Shown: in pieces, positions 1 through 12,408 of the stretch | Layout: each line of letters begins with the position of its first letter | How positions within the stretch are numbered: the first letter of the stretch is position 1 | Assembly: GCA_963662175.1 (NCBI GenBank) | Contig: OY759219.1 | Span: 42,789,675-42,853,674, forward strand | Length of the DNA stretch: 64,000 nt | Direction of reading: 5' to 3' | DNA from: Aradus depressus | Lineage: Eukaryota; Arthropoda; Insecta; Hemiptera; Aradidae | The notes under the pieces: generated by a model | Databases searched by the model: none | Seen by the model: the letters and a program-made list of their open reading frames with translations, nothing else | What the model was told of the DNA's origin: nothing | Made by a program: the position numbers and the translations under genes

Positions 1-1528
1 TATCTTAGTATCACAAGGACGGATATCATATTTAGCCTAATACGCCATACTATCTCCAAGATGTTATCCCTTCTACTTTTCGAAATACACTAGTATCTTA
101 GTATCACAAGGACGGATATCATATTTAGCCTAATACGCCATACTATCTCCAAGATGTTATCCCTTCTACTTTTCGAAGTACACTAGTATCTTAGTATCAC
201 AAGGACGGATATCATATTTAGCCAAATACGCCATACTATCTCCAAGATGTTATCCCTTCTACTTTTCGAAATACACTAGTATCTTAGTATCACAAGGACG
301 GATATCATATTTAGCCTAATACGCCATACTATCTCCAAGATGTTATCCCTTCTACTTTTCGAAGTACACTAGTATCTTAGTATCACAAGGACGGATATCA
401 CATTTAGCCAAATACGCCATATTATCTCCAAGATGTTTATCCCTTCTACTTTTCGAAGTACACTAGTATCTTAGTATCACAAGGACGGATATCACATTTA
501 GCCTAATACGCCATACTATCTCCAAGATGTTATCCCTTCTACTTTTCGAAGTACACTAGTATCTTAGTATCACAAGGACGGATATCATATTTAGCCTAAT
601 ACGCCATACTATCTCCAAGATGTTATCCCTTCTACTTTTCGAAGTACACTAGTATCTTAGTATCACAAGGACGGATATCATATTTAGCCTAATACGCCAT
701 ACTATCTCCAAGATGTTATCCCTTCTACTTTTCGAAATACACTAGTATCTTAGTATCACAAGGACGGATATCATATTTAGCCAAATACGCCATATTATCT
801 CCAAGATGTTTATCCCTTCTACTTTTCGAAGTACACTAGTATCTTAGTATCACAAGGACGGATATCATATTTAGCCTAATACGCCATACTATCTCCAAGA
901 TGTTTATCCCTTCAACTTTTCGAAGTACACTAGTATCTTAGTATCACAAGGACGGATATCATATTTAGCCTAATACGCCATACTATCTCCAAGATGTTAT
1001 CCCTTCTACTTTTCGAAGTACACTAGTATCTTAGTATCACAAGGACGGATATCAAATTTAGCCTAATACGCCATACTATCTCCAAGGTGTTTATCCCTTC
1101 TACTTTTCGAAGTACACTAGTACCTTAGTATCACAAGGACGGATATCAAATTTAGCCAATTACGCCATACTATCTCCAAGATGTTATCCCTTCTACTTTT
1201 CGAAATACACTAGTATCTTAGTATCACAAGGACGGATATCAAATTTAGCCAAATACGCCATACTATCTCCAAGATGTTATCCCTTCTACTTTTCGAAATA
1301 CACTAGTATCTTAGTATCACAAGGACGGATATCAAATTTAGCCAAATACGCCATACTATCTCCAAGATGTTATCCCTTCTACTTTTCGAAGTACACTAGT
1401 ACCTTAGTATCACAAGGACGGATATCAAATTTAGCCAAATACGCCATACTATCTCCAAGATGTTTATCCCTTCTACTTTTCGAAGTACACTAGTACCTTA
1501 GTATCACATGGACGGATGTCAAATTTAA
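1..1528. repeat. 93-bp tandem satellite, about 16.4 copies
   Basis: A unit starting TATCTTAGTATCACAAGG and ending AATACACTAG repeats every 93 bp (94 bp where GTTATCCC becomes GTTTATCCC) from base 1 to a partial unit that begins at 1494. The array runs off the left edge, so its full length is unknown. Units differ at a few positions (GCCTAAT or GCCAAAT; ATCATATTT, ATCACATTT or ATCAAATTT; ATCTTAG or ACCTTAG), and the variants cluster toward the right end. No coding potential is seen. Confidence 0.97.
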
Positions 1529-1610
1529 CAATTTTGCTGGAGAATATTGTCAAAAACTATTTTTGACACATTAGTTTTGTAAATAATCTTTAAAAGAAAT
1601 GGTGAGGGCC

Positions 1611-1765
1611 TCAAGTTGAGAAACGCGTACATATTGTAGAAATGTAAAATAAATAAATGAAACCATTTTTTTTTTTTTTTTCAAATATTGTCTAGTTCAC
1701 AAAAAAATGTCTCTAAACTATAGGTTTCGGCATTACAGCACCCTCATGTTTAGTAGTTAACTAAG
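1611..1765 (-). repeat. Degenerate copy of the hammerhead-like dispersed repeat
   Basis: Read on the minus strand, this contains AATGCCGAAACC, then ACAATATTTGAA, a T-rich/AAATAAATAAA stretch and CGCGTTTCTCAACTTG. The same order of blocks occurs at 23269-23430, so the two are copies of one dispersed element. The CTGANGA half of the hammerhead-like core is decayed here. Confidence 0.6.
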
Positions 1766-2560
1766 AGTTCCTGAGAGAACATGCAACGAAAGTGCAAAAG
1801 TGCATCAATTTCATAAAACCCATATTGCATTGAACGGACATCCAACCTTTTGATACAAAAGCACAAATATGAAATTGGTAGAAAATTAAAAAAAAAATAT
1901 TAAGGATGGGTATTTGTCGGCACTGATTTACCAATATGGCTACTTTCAATTATCAAATAGCAATTTTGAATTAAAAAAAAATAAAATAATAAATTAACAA
2001 AACCAGAAAAAATGGTTAAAAACAATGTAACACAAATTAATTTTCATCATAGTTTATTTAAGAAATACATACAAGCCAATCTGACCTATTTAACCATATA
2101 TATTACTATAACTATTGTTTCATAATTCTACAATATTTCATTTTAAAAAAAATATGTATATACGTATTTATATTTCCAAAATATTCAAAACATACTTTTA
2201 CTCAAAAGGTATAATTCAACTATTATATTATTATTAGACAAAAATATTCAACGACCCAAAATGTTTAAACTAAAATAAACAAATAAAACTATTTGTTAAA
2301 AAATTAGTAGTCGTATGCAAATAAATTTAAAAAAACACTGTGTTTACCTTTTTCCTTATAAATCACAGGGAATGATTTAGTTCAAATATTAAATTAGAAT
2401 AAATAAAATTATAAACAAATCATAAGAGTAGCTAATTTCAAAACTTGAAATGAGAATGATAACAAAAAATAAAAATAAATGAAAATCTTTAATGAACAGA
2501 TATAAATCAAGTTTATTAATAAAATATTTACAAATCTCTTTAAATTTAATATATTTATAC

Positions 2561-2634
<74 letters not shown>

Positions 2635-2637
2635 TGA
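1766..2637. other. AT-rich spacer between satellite and gene 1, no gene seen
   Basis: The stretch is very AT-rich with no convincing open frame. It holds the 3' flank of the minus-strand gene that ends at 2638, and a polyadenylation signal would have to lie here; several AATAAA-like hexamers exist on the minus strand but none stands out. Confidence 0.6.
2566..2630. repeat. (TA)n microsatellite
   Basis: About 32 uninterrupted TA dinucleotides sit only 8 bp beyond the stop codon of gene 1, inside its 3' UTR on the minus strand. Length is likely polymorphic. Confidence 0.97.
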
Positions 2638-5600
2638 TTATTTGCACAGCAGACATTTATTAATAGATTCACTCACCCTCGTTTGTAAATTATCAATAGG
2701 CGTAAAATGTTTCTTTAAAAACTCCAATGTTTTTCCGCTAGGGGTGTGAAGATTGGACATGGTATGGACGATGGAAACGATCTCATCGACTCGATCCTCC
2801 GGCGCCACGATGCGTACCTCCGTCGAGTTGGGAAACTTACATTTTTTACAGAGCATCCCACCTTTCAGTGAGTAGCATTCGTTGTCTTGAGTCAGGATCC
2901 TTGGCTCAGCCCCGGCATTGAGTCGCTCCAGCACCTCAACCAACAGGGAACTGCTCTCCTGAACCTGTCGTATCTTCCCCTTAAAGTCTGACGGAGAAGT
3001 CTGCTCCTTCTTTTGTCCTCCAGGTGCCCTGGGTTTAGTCGATACTTCTTTGTCATCTTTTGGCTTCTCCTGAGGAGCAGGCGTCTTATCAACTTCAGAT
3101 TTTCCTGAAGAAATAGGTAATGTATTATCTTTTTTGGTTACTGCAACCGCCGCAACGTCCAACTTTCCTGCTCTGGAATCTTTTTTGCTTTCCACATTCG
3201 TCTTTATGTCAATCTTTCCTGCTATCGCATCCTTCTTAGTCGCCGCATCCGTCATTATGTCTGATTTCCCTGATATAGTTTCCTTTTTGGCTGTTCCGAC
3301 ATCTTTACCTGAAGACATCGTATCCTTTTGGATTGCATTATCCGCCTTCACATCCAATTTCCCTGAAATGGTATCCTTTTTGATCGCTGCAACTACATTT
3401 TCTGATATACTAGGCGTCGTGTCTTTTTTGGCTGCCGAATTTGTATTAGCATTTGATTTTCCTGGAGTGATGGACGTCGTATCCTTTTGGGGTGAAGCGA
3501 CCGCGTTCATCTCCAATTTCCCTGAAATGGTATCCTTTTTGGTCGCTGCAACTACATTTACGTCTGATGTTTCTGATATACTAGGCGTCGTGTCTTTTTT
3601 CGTTGCCGCATTTGATTTTCCTGGAGTAGTGGATGTCGTATCCTTTTTGGTTACCGTATCAGACTTCACATCTAATTTTCCTGATGTGTTATCCTTTTTG
3701 ATTGCTGCAACTGCATTTACGCCTGATGTTTCTGATATACTAGGCGACGTGTCCTTTTTGGCTGCCACATTTGTCTTAGCGTTTGATTTTCCTGGCGTGA
3801 TGGACGTCGTATCCTTTTTGGTTACCGTATCCGACTTCACATCTAATTTTCCTGATGTGGTATCCTTTTTGGTCGCTGCAACTGCATTTACGCCTGATGC
3901 TTCTGATATACTAGGCGACGTGTCCTTTTTGGCTGCTACATTTGTCTTAGCGTTTGATTTTCCTGGAGTGATGGACGTCGTATCCTTTGTGGTTGCAACC
4001 GCCTTTACGGCTGATTTTCCTGAAGTGGCCGTACCCTTCACCTCTACTATTTCCGATGTGGTATGCTTTTTGGATATCGCATCTGTCTTAACGTTTGCTT
4101 TTTCCGGAATGATAGACGGCATACCTTTTTTGGTTGCTGCGTCTGACGTTTGATTCGTATTTCCCGAAGAAGCAGCCGTCATATTTTTTTGGAGCATTGT
4201 GTTCGTAGTTACTTCTGTTTTTTCTGATGTAGTATCCTTTTTGGTAACCGCATCAGACTTTACTGGATCACTAAAAGTCGTTGTACTCGTTTTAATTTCC
4301 ACATCAACTTTCACTGGTTTCTTCCAAAAATTTTCTACAACTAGGTGAGGTGTCGCAGCAACTCCTGGTTTATAGTCCATAATATTTAGGTTTTTAGATG
4401 AGCTAGTTAGGTCCTTGCCTAGTTCAGATGAGACTGAACAGGGTTTATCCTCCCTTGTCTGCTCTGAGCACCTTATCTCTACTTTACCAATAGTATCTTC
4501 CTTCAGTGGAACAAACTTAAATTTTTCATTTGTTGGAGATTTTGCAATTCTTTTACCACCTTTCGGCTTTTTAGACGTTTCAAATTCATCTTCAACCTCA
4601 CTCAAAACAATAAAATCAGCGTCATCCTTGGCCACACTTCCCGCCTCTTCAACATTACCGAAAACCTCAATTTCTTCTATGTCGTCTATAGGCACTCCGT
4701 CAATGTCATCCATCTCGTTGCCTAAATAATTGTGCATGCTACTTTGGTTGTTCAGTTCAGGTCCGAATGGCTCAAGAGATGGCGGCCGTACCTTGAGGGC
4801 TCTCTCATAGCCTGGAGGTTCCTCACCTCTTCGGTAGTCATCTCTGTAAGTACTGTTTTTTTCAAAATCGCTAATTCTTCCGAATCGGCCACGCTCAGAA
4901 CTTCTACTTCTTTTCATTCTTCTATCCCTTCTTGGACTTTCCGCTTCGAACATGTTTCTCTCTCTGAATGGACTTTTATCAATTCTTCTATCTTTGCTAG
5001 GTAATTTCATTTTTTCCTGTTTCTTTTCATCTATAAGTCTTAGTGATGATGGCGTATTATTATCTTTAATGCATTCAGGACATTCGCTTAAAACTCTTGA
5101 AACATTATACGATGCACTTTGAAACAACGAGGGATAACAATATTCACCAATAGCACGTCGTAACTCTTTAAAAAATATATTATGAAAATTTTTATGCAAA
5201 AGAGAAATAAATTCTTTGACGGATTCGCGGGGAACTACAATTTCTGATATCTTGCCCTCTAGTAACCTACATAAACATTTATTCTTGAATGCATACAATC
5301 TTTTATAAACTTTATCCCCTTTTACAAGTGACTGAATGATTGCTCGGTACAAGGTTGATTTCTCTTGCATGAACCTGATCTGTGGACCCATCGTTAAAAT
5401 GTCCTCCAAACCAATCCTACCTGATGATTCCGATTCCGCATCTTCTTCCTTTTTGGATGTAATAATATTTTTCGATATAATTTTACTTTGAGATTTTTCA
5501 GAATCAGACAAGGTTTCATCAGAATCAATTTCAATAACCTGATTATTGATTGGAGGTTTTTCGTTTTTTTTCAACTGGGACTCAGCAGTTATAAATGTTG

Positions 5601-7106
5601 GTTTATTGCCATCGAACATCAGCAGTGCATTGCGCATGTCCAAATCGCCAGCTGGCCCACCAATCACCGCATTACCTTTTTCTTTTGGCTTATCGCCTGC
5701 AACTTTTTGAACTGATTTGGTCTCTTTGTCACCGACATTAAAGTCCCCTGGATTCCACATTTTTTGTAGAAGCTTATCTTTAGGATCAACCATGTCTGTT
5801 TCTTCTTTTCTTTTTTCAGGTATCACTTTAAGCAAATCCTTTTTAAATCTTTCATCAGGACTACGCGACTTTCTACGCTTGTCAAAACTCCGCGATCTCC
5901 TAAGTCTGTCAGGAGTCCGTGATCTCCTAAATCTATCAGGAGTCCGTGATCTCCTAAATCTATCAGGAGTCCGCGATCTCCTACGTCTGTCAGGAGTACG
6001 CGATTTCTTTCGTCTTTCAGGAGTACGCCTCCGTTTTTTCTCCGGGGAACGCCTAAACGAACGTTCCTTTGACAAAGATCTCCGCCGATGATCCTTCGAC
6101 CTCGACGATCTTTGCTTATCATCAGACTCGATGTGTAAATGGGAACTCTTCACACGAAGCGCATTTGTTTGCACCATATCACTCATTGTCACCTGTGAAA
6201 TATTGGAATTAACTTCTATTCTTGAATGCTTCCAATCTTCATTACCCAAAGGATATCGTACATTCTTATTTGGTCCCATATTAGCAAAGTTCATGTTCGG
6301 CTTATTAGCGAAACGATCTTGCAAAGGATACGATGTTGGACTTGAATACTGCTGTAAAGGATACGTCGTTTGATAAGCGTAATTAGGAGGGTTTTGAAAC
6401 TGCTGCAGCATCTGTTGTTGTGTTGGATACACTGTCATATTTCTTTGCTGATTTGGGTACATCACAGGATTCACTGGTGGACCGGCGGCAGGGTACCCTG
6501 GCAGAGGTCCTCCGTAAGGGAACCCACTTGCATTGTAATTGGGCTGCATATGAGGCTGAGGATAACTTGGTGCATTCCAGTTCATAGTCTTCGGAGTATC
6601 ATTGAGAATGTTATCTCCATAGTCCAACTGGACCGAAGAAGCTACGCTATCATATGTTGAAGGAATACTGGAGGGCACATTAGACTCCAGGCTTCCAGTA
6701 ACCTCCTGCGGATTCATCGTTCCCAATATACTATCAGATATCGAAGATATATTATTATTATTCCTATTATCCCCTGGAATTTTATATTTCATATCAAAAT
6801 TCATCTTTGTAGACAACTCCTCAATATTTAATGGGATTTCAGGAGGTTTCTCCACCTGCACGGAAGGTATCACTATGCCAGGACAATGCCATATTTCTTT
6901 AATAGAGTTCGAATTGAACGATATTTGCGGATGGTGAGTGACCAGGGGAGATTCGTTCACAAAATTGGTCCTTTTTGTCACTTTATTTGGTACAAATGCT
7001 CCCAATCCTGAAATTCTTCTTCGATACAATTGATTTATTTTCGCTTCACATTCGGACAAAATGGATGTCTTCACTTTGGGATCGCTCACTTGACTTTTTC
7101 CTTGAC
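2638..7106 (-). CDS. Gene 1 exon 5: RS tract, two integrase-type HHCC modules, Lys/Thr repeats
   Basis: The last exon is 4,469 nt and supplies residues 909-2397. It starts after acceptor ACACAG with GT completing a glycine codon, so the GTG at 7089 is only an internal valine. The RS tract has SRTPDR units. Near 1510-1595 a module reads HKNFH, then YCYP, then CPEC, the H-x3-H and C-x2-C pattern of Gypsy/retroviral integrase N-terminal zinc domains. The C-terminus repeats the plan: HTMSNLH, GKTLEFL, FTP, CLLC, preceded by a GGMLCKK strand like the usual DGLLYRR. No DDE core, RT or RNase H follows either. Between them lie imperfect repeats such as KKDTTS and ITPGKSN. The exon is intact and long, which speaks for selection. 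It could be an exapted transposon fragment; no function is claimed. Confidence 0.85.
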
Positions 7107-10100
7107 CTGTGTACCAATAGAATACATATCATAAACTAGATTATTGATTTTTATCATTTCTTCCTCAATTGAAACACAGAATATTCGCAATATGTTTATT
7201 AATGATAATACTCTAAACAAATTAAAAGTTATTTCGAAAATAATTTTAATGATTGAAAAAAGAAATCTATTTTTATTATTTTTTTTTTTATACATAATAA
7301 TAAAATTTTTATTATTATTTTTTTTTGTACATAATAATAAATTATTGTCCAGAATTGTGTTCAGACAATTGTTTAAGTAATTCCTTTACCTCGACATATT
7401 ATTGAAAATATAGTGAACAGGTCCACAATTGCAACATTGACTGGACAAATCATCGAAATCCAGGCGAAATATGTCAAGTTACAAATACTTCGAAGCATTG
7501 GTGTTTCACGAAGCAAACACATTTTTCTTAGAGCAGAAATGAATATTGTAAATTCATTTTTTCCCAGCAATTCTTCCAGAGATGTTTTTGCTCCGACAGA
7601 GGTGTCTTTGACCTGACAGAGATGTATTTGTTCTGACAGAACTGGTATCTTTGTCAGAATGGAGACACCTCTGGAAGAACTGAAGGGAAAAAGAGGAACC
7701 TCCAAGCATTCCAATGAAGCCACAGAAACACAGAAATTAATATTATATAAACGAACATACATAAGAATTATATGCTGTAAAGTTATTAGAAATGACCTTC
7801 GGGTTGGATAAGGAGTGTATATACACTTATTATTTCCTTTAAATTATAGTGGTTATTAACAATTTTAATCTTATAAAAATGGTGGCGGTCGGTGATTTCA
7901 CTGTTCTGGAGATTTTATACTAATCGCATCCTGGTAATGTAATTTCAAAGCATGGAAAACCACTCAACTACAAGCACTTATGATTTGTTCTTGTCAGTGA
8001 ACTATTCAGAAAGTGTTACACTTTGGCAGTGCAATGAACTTTCTGTACTCAGTCTGGAGGAAGTACAAAGGGTAAACTAACAATTCAGATTGGGTTCAAA
8101 ATAGAAGAGAAGAACCAATGGTAACAGGAGAGTAATGCATCGAAAAGGAAGGTTTTAAGAGATTATCCACAATTTAAAGGAAAAATAACTTCGAACCTAT
8201 ATAACACTAACCTATCCAGTGATCGTCAAACAACTATCGGCTATATTGAAACATACGATGTTCCGATCACCCTCCCAAAAGTGAACTTTCAATGGTGCAC
8301 CATACTCTGTGAAAGTGTACAGTTCACCCATGCGACCAAACGTATTACTACTGTAATTTGATTGGTTCTTTTGAGCAGAGTCGTCACAAGATAACAGAGA
8401 TGCGAGGTTCAGATACAACAAGGAACATTTGCAGAGAAGTATTCTGTTCACCAGTCCTCAGCTATTTACCACCTTCCTGGTAGCCATTCATCCACACTGT
8501 TCACCAACTTATATCCTAAATGTTTGTTTACATTCTTCTTTCAACAGGGTTCCGATAATACTTCGACTTCCTCACCGCATCGAAATTTATTCATATTTTG
8601 AAAGTAAATCCTTTTACACAAGAGATTGATACCACTCCAGGATGTATTAAGATATTTTTTTTTCTATACAAATAGTCAAGGCTTTCCTTCAGGGTGGTAA
8701 AAGAAAAAAAAGCTAATATTTTTACTGTCATTTCTGGGTTCGTTCATACTTGACTTTTTTTTTTTTTCTTGTTTCTGCAAACAAAATCTGTTAGCCATCT
8801 TTCAGTATTTGTAATGGAACCAAGTAATGGTTTGAACACCGCACTGCATGCTCATATACCAGAGGAGCAGAGTGTTTTTGAATAAGTAGTTGAAACAGAA
8901 CTTTTTGTTTCATTTGATAAATCTCAGCACACATTTTAATATATTTTATAGGTTCTACTTATCAATCAGAAAACTATTGAAAATTTATCAATTTCAGGAT
9001 CAATATTTTCTTTTAATAGATTTCTGTAGAATCGTTATTATGCATTACTTTATTTTCGTAGCTATTTCGGAGAACGTTTGAGTTTATGCTCACAATTGTA
9101 GAGAACGTTTTATTCAGGCGATTTTAAGAAAATCATCGCGTCTTCTCTTCATCTCTGCTCACAATTCAATGTACTTCAATAAAATATTTCAACTTTCCGC
9201 ACTCCTTCAACAGTTAAAATACAGAACTTGTTCTGTTGTCGTTCATTAGGGGAGTACATCTGAAAATGTAGCTGCCCTGTTTCTCAGTACGCTTCCACTG
9301 AACTTTCGAGGGTGAACACCCGGTGGGCTCAACAGAAAAGCGTTTGAAGCTTAAAAAGTATACTTGCGGAGTGAGTAAATGGAGCATCTCAGATCAGAGA
9401 GGAATATTAATATATATATTATTCAATCCATTCTCTATTATTATCTTTAAAATGATGAAACCTTTCGATAAATTCCATACATTTCTCCATTCATTTATGT
9501 TTGCCAATTTCTTCATTCATCAGATTCATAATATACTTTTATTCTCTTCTTCTTCTTCCTTCTAAACATGTTACGTGTTGAATCTTCTACTATAACAACC
9601 CTGAAGAAGGCACTCATAATGTAAAAACAACCGAAACCATTTGTGCATCTTTGTCATTTTTCATTTCCCTTAAAAATACATAAGCATGTTTACGAGAAAT
9701 ACATTTAATGCTTAAAAGTGTTCTCATGTATCGGTACAATAATAGTTATATATTCCTAAAAATAAAAAGTTAGCCAAAAAGCCACAAAATGGACTCTTAG
9801 CATCTGGCTACGGCTTTAAACATTAAAGTGGATTTAAGAAATATAAATGAGAGAGCCCTAGAGAGGAGCGGATTCATACATCGTGAAAATCGTGCATAGT
9901 ACATGGAATATTTAAAAAAAAAAAAAAGGTACCGAGCTAAATTGAGTTAAATTATACCAACAATATTTTTACTTATAAAAATATAGAAAATGTATTTCTT
10001 ATTAATAACAATTAACTATATATAAAAAAAACACACAAAAACATTCGCATTATATCATTTTCAAATGATCACTTGAATTGTGTTAAGAGATGAAACACAT

Positions 10101-10243
10101 AATTTTGAAGTAATATTAAACACAATAACATACTAATTTATATATAATTTAAAGTTAAATTTGAGTCTTCTATCATTTTAAAAATGGCTGAAATAGAATT
10201 TCGAATTTAATAATAAAAATATATATAGTAATGTTTGTCTCAC
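7107..10243 (-). other. Gene 1 intron 4, no further exon seen
   Basis: About 3.1 kb of AT-rich sequence with GT-AG ends (GTGAGA at 10243, ACACAG at 7107). Between 7540 and 7680 is a short run of imperfect repeats around TCTGACAGA and GGTGTCTTTG. Near 9605-9640 is a decayed CTGAAGA...CCGAAAC motif of the hammerhead-like family. No protein similarity is recognised. Confidence 0.6.
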
Positions 10244-10307
10244 CTGTATGCTCCATAACAGTTTCAAGAAGACAACTAAGACTCAGACCAGCAACAACCG
10301 GAGCCCG
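10244..10307 (-). CDS. Gene 1 exon 4 (64 nt microexon)
   Basis: Acceptor TTATTTTAG is followed by 21 open codons (R A P V V A G L S L S C L L E T V M E H T) and one extra G before donor GTGAGA. It enters in phase 0, as exon 3 leaves, and exits in phase 1, as exon 5 requires. Skipping it would shift the frame between exon 3 (phase 0 exit) and exon 5 (needs one nucleotide), so it appears constitutive. It is too short for a domain; the LSLSCLLETV stretch is hydrophobic. Confidence 0.75.
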
Positions 10308-11069
10308 CTAAAATAATAAGAGCAACGAAAAGTATGAGACCAAAATCACAACTAAAAATGCAGTCAGTTGAAAAATATGTTATTTGTAATAGGCTAAGTT
10401 TGTATTCTCTTCAAACTCTTTCGAGTTCTGGATACATAAATAAAATTATGTCGATACATAGTTGACATGTCCTTCCAAAAAAAAAAAAAAAAAAAAAAAA
10501 AAAATGAATACTTCTCAAAATATTTATTGGAGTTTTTTTTAAAAATAAATGATAAATTCTTAACAATATAAATTTTATTTAATTTTTTTATTGTTATCGA
10601 GTCCTATTTGTTAAAAATTAATTCTCAAAAAATACCTCACGGCAAAGTAGAGACGCCCCCTTAAATAAGTAAGTCGAGGAGAGGACACGTTAATCATCAT
10701 TGCAAATTATCTGTGTTGAACAATAACACAAATTTCAACACTAAATTGAAAAAAAAAACTTAGACCCGATCAGATTAAATATTTCAGAGATGTAAGATGA
10801 GACGACACACTGAAGGGTTCCATAGACTAACATTACGTTCATTAATTAATACAAATTTAATAATATATTTTTCAGGAATATAGTATAGGCTACTGCCGTG
10901 TGTCTTATGGGGTTTTCGTGTCGATAAATTCATTACATCAACAGTTACTACATTTTTTTAATTTAATTTAGCGGAAAATCTGGGTCGTACGGGGTTCCGA
11001 ATACACAAACAATTTCGTGTCGATATATTCTTTTTTTCTCGTGCTCACAGACACACACAGACATTATTT

Positions 11070-11233
11070 TAGACATTGTATCTGTTAATTCACACGCCCA
11101 ATAACATAACTGTCCGACTTAATAGCTGGCAGTAAACATCGTATCTGTTAATTCACACGCCCAATAACATAACTGTCCGACTTTATAGCTGGCAGTAAAC
11201 ATCGTATCTGTTAATTCACACGCCCAATAACTT
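11070..11233. repeat. 63-bp tandem repeat, about 2.5 copies
   Basis: TATCTGTTAATTCACACGCC recurs at about 11080, 11143 and 11206 with CCAATAACATAACTGTCC and a TAGCTGGCAGTAAA block in each full unit. Copies are almost identical, so the duplication is recent. Confidence 0.92.
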
Positions 11234-11674
11234 GACACGGTCACACTGTGTCCCCAACTTTTTTACAAAGATTAAATTAATTTCTTTGCTGAAGATTTTT
11301 TTTTACCCTTCGCAGACCGAACGAGGGCTTTGGGATCACATGCCGAAGGTTGCCGAACCCAGTTTTAATCTGTTAAAGAAAAAATAATAATATTAAAAAA
11401 TAAAAATTCAACTGGGATCAGAACATTTGAAATTTAAATGTATAAGAATTGAAGAGTACTTAGGAAATACAAGGAATGTCAAATTTGTTTTACTGTTAAT
11501 TCATAGTTTACGTTGGCAGGGCTACTTGTCCACTATCTCAACTATATTATGGTGATATTCACTCTGATGCAGTGCAAGTTAACAATCCGAAGAAGGTAGT
11601 TTCAATAAAGATTAACATGTCTTAATGAGAGCAAGAGAAGGTGACATAATGTTTCTTTTGTTTTTGTGACATGC

Positions 11675-11830
11675 CCGGCCTTCAACCACTAGGTCATATT
11701 TCATTTTTCGTCGCTTGTGGCCATGGGCCCAACTCTACTCCTACACTCAGTTTAACCACGTAGGGTAAGAGACTTTAACGAGTACATGACATCGCACAGA
11801 TTCGGGATCATCGCTTAACGTCTCAAGCAT
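11675..11830 (-). mobile_element. Old SINE fragment (tRNA-derived family A)
   Basis: On the plus strand it reads CATGCCCGG, then AGGTCATAT, GGGCCCAACTCTACT, ACGAGTACATGACATCGCAC and CATCGCTTAACGTC. This is the reverse complement of the better-preserved copies at 15918, 18906 and 20391, with many substitutions and no tRNA head. Confidence 0.75.
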
Positions 11831-11906
11831 ATGCTGATTGTTTTTTTGCACTTATTGACTGAATATCTTTAAGAATCATTCCAATAGGATGGTACACTTG
11901 CTTATC

Positions 11907-11907
<1 letters not shown>

Positions 11908-11939
<32 letters not shown>
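11908..11939. repeat. 32-base C homopolymer
   Basis: An uninterrupted run of C on the plus strand inside intron 3. The exact length may be affected by sequencing error. Confidence 0.97.
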
Positions 11940-11941
<2 letters not shown>

Positions 11942-12408
11942 GCATTACTAAGTTCATTATTGAAAGGCTAGCAACTCTAGGTTGAGTTTGTGCTTTCATC
12001 AATACCGAGGAAGGTACATTTTATTTTTCTCTTTATTCGGATAAATGAAACTTACCCCCACTATTTTTCTAATAAAAAAGTTGAAATTGTTTTTGTTCCG
12101 GTTGTTGTTAAAAGTGACAGACTTAATAATGACTATATATATCTTCATTTTTTAACAATAGATATATTTTCATTAACAAGCCATTTTTAAAGTTTGGTGA
12201 TATATATATGGTAATAAATCAACATAATTATTGCACATTTTCTGAATATTCAAATGTATATTTCTGCGTTTATTTATTATTTTTTTTTTTTACGTCATTG
12301 TATATGGCTTATTTCGAAATTTTTAGGGGATTTATGACTCTACTTGCCGATAACGACAGACATTCGCTGTATTTCCGCAATCATCTTAAAATTACTATAT
12401 TAACTCAC

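Larger units (their letters stand above)
10308..12408 (-). other. Gene 1 intron 3
   Basis: About 2.1 kb with GT-AG ends. It contains an A-run near 10480-10504, a 63-bp tandem repeat (11070-11233), a SINE fragment (11675-11830) and a 32-base C-run. No exon is needed between exons 3 and 4 because their phases already match. Confidence 0.65.

Noticed and set aside
1..1528. CRISPR-like array
   Set aside because: The repeated unit is the whole 93 bp with no unique spacers; eukaryotic satellite.
3134..4153. Long plus-strand open frame opposite gene 1 exon 5
   Set aside because: Shadow of the repeat-rich coding strand; composition is hydrophobic only because the opposite strand is Lys/Ser/Thr-rich.
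7087..7089. GTG start for the 1,483-codon frame
   Set aside because: Eukaryotic context; the frame stays open to a splice acceptor at 7107 and joins exon 4 in phase.
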